Under the pieces are notes generated by a model. The model did no database searches. It saw only the letters and a list, made by a program, of their open reading frames with translations, and had not been told where the DNA came from. Shown piece by piece: positions 1 through 4,706 of a stretch of DNA of 5,594 nt. Every line of letters starts with the position of its first letter. Within the stretch, counting starts at the first letter, position 1. Source of the DNA: an uncultured Actinomycetes bacterium (GTDB lineage Bacteria > Actinomycetota > Aquicultoria > CAJVYJ01); assembly GCA_913009475.1 (NCBI GenBank), contig CAJVYJ010000133.1, forward strand, positions 1 to 5,594, given 5' to 3'. A program made the translations under genes and the position numbers.

Positions 1-118
1 GAGAGTGAAGAGTAGAGGATGGAGATGGGTGGTAGGGAGGGGGAGAGAGGGGGGGAGGATGGGTATATGTGGAGGAAATTAGAAAGCTTATTTCAGTTTT
101 GGTTAATTGAGTTGTATA
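1..118. other. Non-biological read-through noise
   Basis: This stretch is low-complexity and strongly G-rich over its first 75 or so bases. It lies outside the poly-T and adapter block, on the far side from the genomic insert. Read on the minus strand the order is insert, adapter, poly-A, then C-rich junk, which is what an Illumina read shows after running off the end of its template. I see no genomic feature here, and any open reading frame crossing it should be discarded. Confidence 0.85.
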
Positions 119-196
119 TTTTTTTTTTTTCAAGCAGAAGACGGCATACGAGATATATCAGTGTGACTGGAGTTCAGACGTGTGCTCTTCCGATCT
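119..196 (-). other. Untrimmed Illumina P7 index adapter with poly-T
   Basis: Twelve T residues (119-130) precede the P7 flow-cell sequence, which begins CAAGCAGAAGACGGCATACG at 131. An 8-base index ATATCAGT follows at 155-162, then the index-read primer site ending in CTCTTCCGATCT at 196. Read on the minus strand the index is ACTGATAT, which I recall as TruSeq index 25. Genomic sequence starts at 197. Translations of this block give spurious peptides such as FFFSSRRRHTR on the plus strand and IGRAHV on the minus strand. Confidence 0.98.
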
Positions 197-1145
197 TGAC
201 AAACTCGATTGCCGCTTCCAAGTTTTTGGCAATGACGGCTTTGCCGTTAGCCTGCAGAGATTTGGCCGCAATATCACGCCGGTTTAAATGTTCAAGCTGG
301 TCTTCTATGGCCGCTGTTGCTTCTAAAGCGATTTGACGACTGGTGGTTACCAAAATAGCGGTTGCCATCGGATCATGTTCCGCCTGGGCCAACATATCGG
401 CCGCGATAAAAGCGGGGTTAGCCTGTTCGTCGGCGATAATTACTACTTCACTGGGCCCTGCCAACATATCGATGCCGACTTCACCCAAGACCAGTTTTTT
501 TGCTTGAGTCACATAGATATTGCCGGGGCCGGTTATTTTGTCGACCTTTTTGATAGTTTCCGTGCCATAAGCTAAAGCGGCTATTGCCTGAGCGCCGCCG
601 ATACGGTAAATTTCTTTAACGCCCAAGAGCTCGGCTGCCGCCAGCACATAGGCGCTGATATTACCGTCTGCGTTGGGCGGACAGCAGAGAGCAATCTCCT
701 TAACGCCGGCTACTTGAGCGGGAATCACATTCATCAATACTGAGGAAGGGTAGTTGGCTCTACCACCGGGCACATAGACGCCGACTCTTTCTAGGGGGGT
801 AATGGAAAGGCCAAGTTCCGCTCCGTTATTATTAAATTTCCAAGCGCTTCTTTTTTGCCTCTCATGATAGTCGCGGATTCTCTTTGACGCCAATTTTAAA
901 GCTTCTATGATTTTCGGTTTCACGGACCTAGCCGCTTGCGTTATCTCAAACTCTGTCAATCTTAATTTTTTCGCGTCTAACTTAACACCATCAAACTTCT
1001 CAGTATAAGCGATTAATGATTTATCGCCATTGGTCGCGATATCATCAACAATTTCGGCCACTCTTTTTAATACGTCCGTCTTAGCTAAGGAGCGTCGTTG
1101 GACCAACTGGGAATAATTATCTTTGTTTAATTCGATTATCTCCAT
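197..1145 (-). CDS. hisD: Histidinol dehydrogenase HisD, C-terminus cut off by contig end
   Basis: HisD is the cytoplasmic, zinc-dependent enzyme that oxidises L-histidinol through histidinal to L-histidine with two NAD+, the last two steps of histidine synthesis. The first 316 residues are present. Visible family motifs are VGVYVPGGRANYPSS (121-135), TGPGNIYVTQAK (205-216) and GPSEVVIIAD (230-239). AQAEHDP (253-259) supplies Gln254 and His257, matching the zinc ligands Gln259 and His262 of the E. coli enzyme. The usual length is about 425-430 residues, so roughly 110 are missing, including the Glu-His catalytic pair, which would lie just past the cut. The sequence after Val316 (KIGRAHV) is adapter-derived. 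The ATG at 1145 is 5 bases after the hisG stop; a GGAG in the last hisG codons, 8 bases before the ATG, serves as ribosome-binding site. It is the third gene of a hisZ-hisG-hisD operon. Confidence 0.97.
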
Positions 1146-1150
1146 CTTCT

Positions 1151-1825
1151 CTACTCCATAGATTTTTTGTTTAAATTTAAATTTTCTTCCAGTCGGGCGA
1201 CGAAATTAATTATCTCAACTGATTTTAGTTTATTACTGACATAATTGGCAATTAATCGGCAACTTATTGGAGCTATTTCATCAATCACCTGCAGATTGTT
1301 CTCCGCCAGAGTTCTACCCGTTGAGAGCAGATCGACTATCTGGTCCGCCAATCCCGCCAACGGCGCCAGTTCGATGGAACCATAAAGTTTGATTGTCTCA
1401 ACCTGAAGTCCTTGTTGCTCAAAATAGTTTTTAGTTACATTGGGATATTTAGTGGCCACGCGCAGCTGACCCGCGCGGCGGTAATATTCGCCGGCTTTCG
1501 CACTCTTTGCAACAGGCTCGGCCAAGATAAATTTACACTGCCCGTAGCCCAGGTCCAAGAGCTCAAAGACGTCCGGAGTGGATTCCATCAGTATGTCTTT
1601 ACCGACAAAACCTAAGTCCACCGCGCCATACATCACGTAGGTAGGCACATCAGTGGCGCGGGCGATGATAAAGTCCGCTTGTTCGGTACTGAAACTGAGC
1701 TTACGAGAACCGCTTCGAATCGGTGCGACATCATAACCTATCTTTGAGAGTAGGTTTAAGGTCGGTTCTATCAGCGACCCTTTGGGGAGTGCGATGCGTA
1801 ACTTCTCATTTTTTTGATTTATCAT
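1151..1825 (-). CDS. hisG: ATP phosphoribosyltransferase catalytic subunit, short form (HisG)
   Basis: HisG joins ATP to PRPP to form phosphoribosyl-ATP, the committed step of histidine synthesis, in the cytoplasm. Motifs are RIALPKGSL (10-18), VPTYVMYGAVDLGFVGKD (60-77) and the family signature ELAPLAGLADQIVDLLSTG (152-170), which runs into the PRPP-binding loop. At 224 residues this is the short form without the C-terminal ACT-like regulatory domain, so it should depend on HisZ, encoded just upstream. I chose the ATG at 1825 because it overlaps the hisZ stop in a TGATG arrangement typical of translational coupling. A TTG one codon earlier (1828) is in frame but less likely. A G-rich GGTGGG in the end of hisZ may act as a weak ribosome-binding site. 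The gene ends at TAG 1151, 5 bases before hisD. Confidence 0.97.
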   Translation of the reverse strand: MINQKNEKLRIALPKGSLIEPTLNLLSKIGYDVAPIRSGSRKLSFSTEQADFIIARATDVPTYVMYGAVDLGFVGKDILMESTPDVFELLDLGYGQCKFILAEPVAKSAKAGEYYRRAGQLRVATKYPNVTKNYFEQQGLQVETIKLYGSIELAPLAGLADQIVDLLSTGRTLAENNLQVIDEIAPISCRLIANYVSNKLKSVEIINFVARLEENLNLNKKSME

Positions 1826-3021
1826 CAAACACCCACCAAATTGGTAATGCCTTTACCGGCGGCGATTTTTTGGGCCAGTTTCGCGTCCGCGGGACGTAAG
1901 ACGGATTCGGCGATTTTACCCGCGGCTCTCAGTTTAGCGGCCTGCGTTAACGCTGCCTCCGGCTGCTTACTGTAGACTAAATGTCTCTCTATGGATTTGG
2001 GATTGGCATTACCTTGCTCAATAAGGGCGATATGCAAACGGTCGAGACCCAGGGCAAAACCGGCCGCCGCCGACTCGCGGTCGAATTCACTTAACAAGTT
2101 ATCGTAACGTCCGCCGCCGCCCAGTGGGAAGCCCAGTTCTGGGCAGTAGACCTCAAATATTATGCCGGTATAATAATCAAAGTCGCGGATAATCCCCAGG
2201 TCTATTATTAGCCGATCGGCCAAATCTAAATCTTTTAAACAGTTGATAGTGGTGCGCAGACCAGCGATAATATCTTTAAATCCAGGGCCGGGATATAATT
2301 TTTCCGCCGTATCTAGGACCTCCACTCCGCCGCGCAGAGATAATATCTTTATTAAAGCGCGCCTATCTTCGTCTGTGATAGCCAGGCGTTCAAGAAAGTT
2401 CTTGACCTCGACCAAGTTGCGCTCTGAGACCATGGTTTCCAAATATTGGCGCTCTTGGGCGCTCATATTAAGTGATTTTAAAATCGTCCGGAAGAAACCG
2501 GTGTGGCCCAGTCCGATTTGAAAGCTCTTTAAACCACTGCCGGCCAACGATTCAGCTAAGATAGCTATAACCTCAGCGTCGGCTACCGGGCCGCCAGCCC
2601 CCACTAACTCGATGCCGGCTTGAGAGAACTCGCGTGCCTGGCCTCTGTGGGCCGGCTCTTCGCGAAAGACATTGGCTAAGCAATATAGTCGATATGGCAA
2701 AGACGCGGGGTCCAAACGCTGGGCGACCAGCCGTGCAATAGGGATGGTCATCTCCGGGCGCAGTGCCAGTTGTTGGCCGTCAGTATCGAAAAAGCGGAAC
2801 ATCTCTTTTTGCAGTGATTCGCCGGCTTCAGTTGCCAAAGTGGAATAATATTCAAAAGTCGGAGTGATGACCTCACCGTAGCCCCAGGCGGCAAAGGTCC
2901 GGCGCAGCTTACCTTCTAGTTGTCGTCGCTCATAGCTCTCATCAGGCAAGATGTCCCTAAGCCCGCGGGGGATGGCCGGTTGTGTGCACCCGGCGCTGGG
3001 CGACTTTACCTTATTATCCAT
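1825..3021 (-). CDS. hisZ: ATP phosphoribosyltransferase regulatory subunit HisZ
   Basis: HisZ is a paralogue of the histidyl-tRNA synthetase catalytic domain that no longer charges tRNA. It assembles with short-form HisG into a hetero-octamer and mediates histidine feedback. The 398 residues show class II synthetase features: PRGLRDILPDE (18-28), ITPTFEYYSTL (52-62), a motif 2-like LANVFREEPAHRGQAREFSQ (115-134), RDFDYYTGIIFEVY (279-292) and GGGGRYDNLL (301-310) leading into motif 3-like GFALGLDRLHIAL (321-333). The C-terminal 65 residues are too short for a full anticodon-binding domain, and the next gene is hisG, so HisZ is far more likely than HisS. The ATG at 3021 has AAGGG about 10 bases upstream. 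It is first in the operon, with a strong promoter starting about 50 bases upstream, and its stop overlaps hisG by one base. Confidence 0.95.
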   Translation of the reverse strand: MDNKVKSPSAGCTQPAIPRGLRDILPDESYERRQLEGKLRRTFAAWGYGEVITPTFEYYSTLATEAGESLQKEMFRFFDTDGQQLALRPEMTIPIARLVAQRLDPASLPYRLYCLANVFREEPAHRGQAREFSQAGIELVGAGGPVADAEVIAILAESLAGSGLKSFQIGLGHTGFFRTILKSLNMSAQERQYLETMVSERNLVEVKNFLERLAITDEDRRALIKILSLRGGVEVLDTAEKLYPGPGFKDIIAGLRTTINCLKDLDLADRLIIDLGIIRDFDYYTGIIFEVYCPELGFPLGGGGRYDNLLSEFDRESAAAGFALGLDRLHIALIEQGNANPKSIERHLVYSKQPEAALTQAAKLRAAGKIAESVLRPADAKLAQKIAAGKGITNLVGV

Positions 3022-3043
3022 ATAATTTAACCCTTCATTGGTT

Positions 3044-3077
3044 TAACATATTAAAGTAATAACGCATTAATATGTTA
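3044..3077. repeat. 11-bp inverted repeat over the his promoter, candidate operator
   Basis: TAACATATTAA (3044-3054) and TTAATATGTTA (3067-3077) are perfect reverse complements separated by 12 bases. The promoter-proximal arm covers most of the his -10 box and the expected start site, and the other arm lies in the early leader. This is where a dimeric repressor would bind. Because one arm is largely upstream of the start site, it is better read as a DNA operator than as an RNA hairpin. The binding protein is unknown. Confidence 0.55.
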
Positions 3078-3102
3078 TATCGGTTAATTCGACGGTTGTC
3101 AA
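3074..3102 (-). promoter_or_regulatory. Sigma-70 promoter of the hisZGD operon
   Basis: On the minus strand a perfect -35 box TTGACA (3102-3097) is followed by a 17-base spacer and the -10 box TATAAC (3079-3074). Transcription should begin near 3067, giving a leader of about 45 bases before hisZ. No T-box or long leader peptide fits in that space. The -10 box lies within the right arm of an inverted repeat (3044-3077), which suggests repressor control. Confidence 0.8.
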
Positions 3103-3142
3103 GAGGGATTTTAATTACTGATATTGGTTATAAAAGTAAACA

Positions 3143-3171
3143 TTGATTTATATAATAACATAGCATATAAT
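3143..3171 (+). promoter_or_regulatory. Sigma-70 promoter of the toxin-antitoxin operon
   Basis: TTGATT (3143-3148), a 17-base spacer and a perfect TATAAT (3166-3171) lie 32 bases upstream of the antitoxin ATG. Transcription should start near 3178, and the ribosome-binding site AAGGAG (3190-3195) falls within the short leader. The region is divergent from the his promoter, with the two -35 boxes about 40 bases apart. Confidence 0.75.
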
Positions 3172-3203
3172 TTATTGTGATAAATATTCAAGGAGTTATT
3201 TAA

Positions 3204-3413
3204 ATGAAGCGCACAACTGTAACGCTACCGGCTAAACTATTAGAAAATTTAGTCACTGTCACCAAGGCAAAGAGTAAAAGTCAGGCGGTAGTCATGGCTG
3301 TTGAAGAAGAAATTAAGCGCAAGAAGTGGCGGAAAATTAAAGAGATGGCGGGTAAACTGGAATTTTCGAAGGAGGCCGGTCAACTTCGGCATGAAGACCA
3401 TCGAACAGGCTGA
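3204..3413 (+). CDS. Ribbon-helix-helix antitoxin, VapB-like
   Basis: This 69-residue protein looks like the antitoxin of a type II toxin-antitoxin pair. Its N-terminus (KRTTVTLP, residues 2-9) is a typical ribbon-helix-helix beta strand, followed by two helices (about 10-20 and 24-38) containing the usual SKSQAVVMAV stretch. Such dimers bind operator DNA. The charged C-terminal tail (39-69) would wrap round and inhibit the toxin. The ATG at 3204 follows AAGGAG (3190-3195) at an ideal 8-base spacing. The gene overlaps the PIN-domain toxin gene by 23 bases, as expected for a coupled pair in which antitoxin is made first. The family is assigned from fold pattern and neighbour. The exact antitoxin subfamily is uncertain, so I give no symbol. 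Confidence 0.85.
   Translation: MKRTTVTLPAKLLENLVTVTKAKSKSQAVVMAVEEEIKRKKWRKIKEMAGKLEFSKEAGQLRHEDHRTG
3369..3375 (+). promoter_or_regulatory. Ribosome-binding site for the toxin, at unusually long spacing
   Basis: AAGGAGG lies inside the antitoxin gene, 15 bases before the only plausible toxin start (ATG 3391). This is a strong Shine-Dalgarno sequence, but 15 bases is longer than the usual 5-10. No in-frame alternative start lies between them. The long spacing may lower toxin output relative to antitoxin. Confidence 0.6.
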
Positions 3414-3801
3414 TTTAATATTGGTAGATACCTCAATATGGATTGATTTTTTCCGCAAGCGGGAGAATATTTTTGAGCAGCTCAATCAGCTCGTGGAAGA
3501 AAAAAGAGTCGCAACCGTTAAATTGGTAATCGCTGAATTGATTCAAGGCGCTAGGCAAGAAAAAGAGATTGAAGTAATTAAAAACTTAGGTGATGTTATC
3601 CCCATACTTACGGAATTGAGCGATGCGTGGGAAAAAGCGGGTAAGTTATCATATGACCTGCGAAAAAAGGGCAAGACGGTTGGTCTGGCGGATTGTTATA
3701 TAGCGATTATGGCCGGGATTCATAATGCCTGCCTTTTTTCGCTCGACCAGCATTTCCGGACAATTTCTAAATATTACCCTTTAAAAATGTTCAAAAATTG
3801 A
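3391..3801 (+). CDS. vapC: PIN-domain toxin RNase, VapC-like
   Basis: This 136-residue protein has the full set of acidic residues of a PIN-domain, Mg2+-dependent endoribonuclease: Asp13 in VDTSIWIDFF, Glu49 in IAELIQG, Asp101 in GLADCYIAIMA and Asp119 in SLDQHF. VapC toxins cut specific RNAs, often initiator tRNA or the rRNA sarcin-ricin loop, and are silenced by the cognate antitoxin. The target here cannot be read from sequence. I chose the ATG at 3391 because the reading frame upstream of it lacks PIN homology and overlaps the antitoxin gene fully. From this start the length matches the family (about 125-140). The start lies 23 bases inside the antitoxin gene, so translation is probably coupled. 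All catalytic residues are intact, so it is probably active. No clear terminator follows; tRNA-Glu starts 82 bases downstream. Confidence 0.92.
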   Translation: MKTIEQADLILVDTSIWIDFFRKRENIFEQLNQLVEEKRVATVKLVIAELIQGARQEKEIEVIKNLGDVIPILTELSDAWEKAGKLSYDLRKKGKTVGLADCYIAIMAGIHNACLFSLDQHFRTISKYYPLKMFKN

Positions 3802-3824
3802 TTCGTATTTATTTAACTATTCTA

Positions 3825-3853
3825 TTGCCGGAAAAACTTATATATAATATGGT
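3825..3853 (+). promoter_or_regulatory. Probable promoter of tRNA-Glu
   Basis: Two overlapping readings are possible. TTGCCG (3825-3830) with a 17-base spacer to TATGGT (3848-3853) has ideal spacing but a weak -10 box. A perfect TATAAT (3843-3848) has only a poor -35 box (TTCTAT, 3820-3825) 17 bases upstream. Either would start transcription about 25-30 bases before the tRNA. Confidence 0.5.
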
Positions 3854-3883
3854 TAATCACCAGTTTAATATAATTACGAATAT

Positions 3884-3956
3884 GGCGCATTCGTCTAGCG
3901 GCTAGGACACCGCCCTCTCAAGGCGGAGATCACGGGTTCGAACCCCGTATGCGCTA
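3884..3956 (+). tRNA. tRNA-Glu (anticodon CTC)
   Basis: The cloverleaf is complete. The acceptor stem is 3884-3890 paired with 3949-3955, with a G-T wobble at the first pair. The D stem is GTC/GAC. The anticodon stem is CCGCC (3910-3914) with GGCGG (3922-3926), and the loop CTCTCAA places CTC at 3917-3919, which reads GAG codons. The variable loop has 5 bases. The T arm ACGGG/CCCGT encloses TTCGAAC (3937-3943). The discriminator is A3956. The following bases are CAA rather than CCA, so the CCA end must be added by nucleotidyltransferase. Length is 73 bases. The last four bases also form the foot of the downstream terminator hairpin. Confidence 0.96.
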
Positions 3957-3994
3957 CAAATATAAAAGCCCGCATGGGCTTTTATATTTGTAGC
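3953..3994 (+). terminator. 19-bp perfect hairpin terminator after tRNA-Glu
   Basis: Bases 3953-3971 are the exact reverse complement of 3976-3994 around a GCAT loop (3972-3975). The core GCCC/GGGC is flanked by A-rich and T-rich arms, so it acts as an intrinsic terminator for the tRNA. By symmetry it would also work on the opposite strand. The stem begins inside the tRNA (its final GCTA), so folding of the precursor could compete with the acceptor stem. Confidence 0.85.
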
Positions 3995-4025
3995 AGAGCA
4001 TGTGAGCATGTGACATGTGAACATG
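3968..4025 (+). repeat. 58-bp direct repeat, copy 1
   Basis: This unit runs from the GCCC core of the terminator through a CATGTGA-rich tract ending in TGAACATG. It matches 4108-4165 at 57 of 58 positions, the only difference being A3984 versus T4124. The following 10 bases or so (CGGTCCCATG) match a later part of copy 2 (4186-4195), shifted by 20 bases. Confidence 0.9.
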
Positions 4026-4088
4026 CGGTCCCATGAGGCACGAAGTGCCGATTCGCATGAGGTGCGTCAGCGCCGTATCCCATGTTCA
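4018..4088. repeat. Branched inverted-repeat structure in copy 1
   Basis: An outer 8-bp stem, TGAACATG (4018-4025) with CATGTTCA (4081-4088), encloses two hairpins. One is GGCAC-GAA-GTGCC (4037-4049). The other is GGTGC-GTCA-GCGCC (4061-4074, with one G-T pair). The plan is a three-way junction. It could be a structured RNA or a DNA repeat element such as a BIME. No covariation evidence is available from one copy. Confidence 0.5.
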
Positions 4089-4107
4089 GTTTTTAAAATC
4101 TTTAATT

Positions 4108-4165
4108 GCCCGCATGGGCTTTTTTATTTGTAGCAGAGCATGTGAGCATGTGACATGTGAACATG
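4108..4165 (+). repeat. 58-bp direct repeat, copy 2
   Basis: This is the second copy of 3968-4025, exactly 140 bases downstream. It keeps the GCCC-GCAT-GGGC core and a run of six T (4120-4125) but has lost the A-rich left arm, so only a 4-bp stem remains and termination should be weak. A 20-base stretch (4166-4185) is inserted relative to copy 1 before the CGGTC-CATG tail resumes at 4186. Confidence 0.9.
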
Positions 4166-4230
4166 AGAGCTAAAGTGCGAACATGCGGTCTCATGGCGGT
4201 CAGACGTAATTCACATGTTCTCATGTTCAC
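4157..4230. repeat. 12-bp inverted repeat closing copy 2
   Basis: GTGAACATGAGA (4157-4168) and TCTCATGTTCAC (4219-4230) are perfect reverse complements. A nested pair GAACATG (4179-4185) and CATGTTC (4214-4220) could form an alternative inner stem. The arrangement mirrors the outer stem of copy 1, so both copies end in a TGAACATG...CATGTTCA closure. Confidence 0.65.
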
Positions 4231-4298
4231 GTACTGCGTGAGGCGCTATGCACTGAACCCCATTGTTTAATCTGCTCAGCGACAAGCCTTCTGGTCCA

Positions 4299-4394
4299 CG
4301 ATTTACGAATATTATTACTTTGCGAGTCCCAATTTACGATTTACGACTTTACGTACCTTTTACAAATTGGGCTTTACTTTGCTCGCGTAAATCG
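4299..4394. repeat. Nested inverted repeats built on CGATTTACG
   Basis: Three inverted pairs are nested in order: CGATTTACG (4299-4307) with CGTAAATCG (4386-4394), GCGAG (4322-4326) with CTCGC (4382-4386), and CCCAATTT (4328-4335) with AAATTGGG (4364-4371). The outer and middle right arms share one base, so they cannot all pair fully. CGATTTACG also recurs directly at 4337-4345, and TTTACG occurs four times on the plus strand here. The function is unknown. Confidence 0.55.
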
Positions 4395-4706
4395 ATAATC
4401 GGGAAAATTTCATTCTACATTCGCTTGTAAGTTATCTTGTATAATCACACTTTTATTTTGCTTATATGATTTGATTGTTTTATAATTGCTGCATAGATTG
4501 CTTGTTGTTGCTAGAATAAGCATCCCAATGAGTATAATATGTAATAGAATGACATATGTATGAAAAAGAAGATATTAAAGATGTATTTATTGTATTAAGC
4601 TGCATACTATGATTGTAGCATGCATATTGTCTCATTAAAAAAAGTACTTGAAAAGATTATTTTTTATATCTGACTTTGAATATAATGGACTAACAAGGAT
4701 GTTGTA
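4395..4706. other. AT-rich gene-free leader before the zinc-ribbon gene
   Basis: I see no gene, RNA or strong repeat here. Composition becomes clearly AT-richer than in the his and tRNA part of the window and continues so into the next gene. The only regulatory candidates are the promoter at 4458-4486 and the ribosome-binding site AAGGA (4695-4699). Confidence 0.6.
4458..4486 (+). promoter_or_regulatory. Candidate promoter upstream of the zinc-ribbon gene
   Basis: TTGCTT (4458-4463), a 17-base spacer and a perfect TATAAT (4481-4486) form a reasonable sigma-70 promoter. It would give an untranslated leader of about 210 bases before the GTG at 4707. In such AT-rich sequence a chance match is quite possible. 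Confidence 0.4.

Larger units (their letters stand above)
3973..4225. repeat. CATG-dense non-coding tract
   Basis: I count 17 CATG tetranucleotides in 253 bases, where about one is expected by chance. Four in each copy form a quasi-tandem run (CATGTGAG, CATGTGA, CATGTGAA, CATG) with 7-8 base spacing. The tract also holds inverted versions (TTCACATGTTC, TCATGTTCAC), so it can fold on itself extensively. No credible gene on either strand covers it. Its role is unknown. The form resembles REP or intergenic repeat elements. Confidence 0.75.

Noticed and set aside
19..336. Plus-strand 105-residue reading frame at the left end
   Set aside because: It starts in read-through noise, crosses poly-T and adapter, and ends antisense to hisD. 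It is not a gene.
333..575. Plus-strand reading frame opposite hisD, and similar ones opposite hisG (1412-1615) and hisZ (2243-2521)
   Set aside because: They lie wholly antisense to well-supported his genes, lack ribosome-binding sites and have no recognisable domains.
3301..3390. N-terminal extension of the toxin to 3301
   Set aside because: The extra 30 residues begin at a non-ATG codon, show no PIN-domain similarity and merely read the antitoxin gene in another frame.
3249..3485. Minus-strand reading frame across the antitoxin-toxin overlap
   Set aside because: It is a shadow of the convincing vapBC pair on the other strand.
3884..3956. tRNA-Glu 3' end as a phage or island attachment site
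   Set aside because: No second copy of the T-arm/acceptor segment is found downstream in the window, and no integrase gene is present.
3968..4165. CRISPR array
   Set aside because: There are only two long repeats of 58 bp with a non-spacer-like, internally repetitive interval and no cas genes.
4681..4686. TATAAT as -10 box for the zinc-ribbon gene
   Set aside because: It would place the transcription start at about 4693, almost on top of the ribosome-binding site, and there is no convincing -35 box at the right distance.
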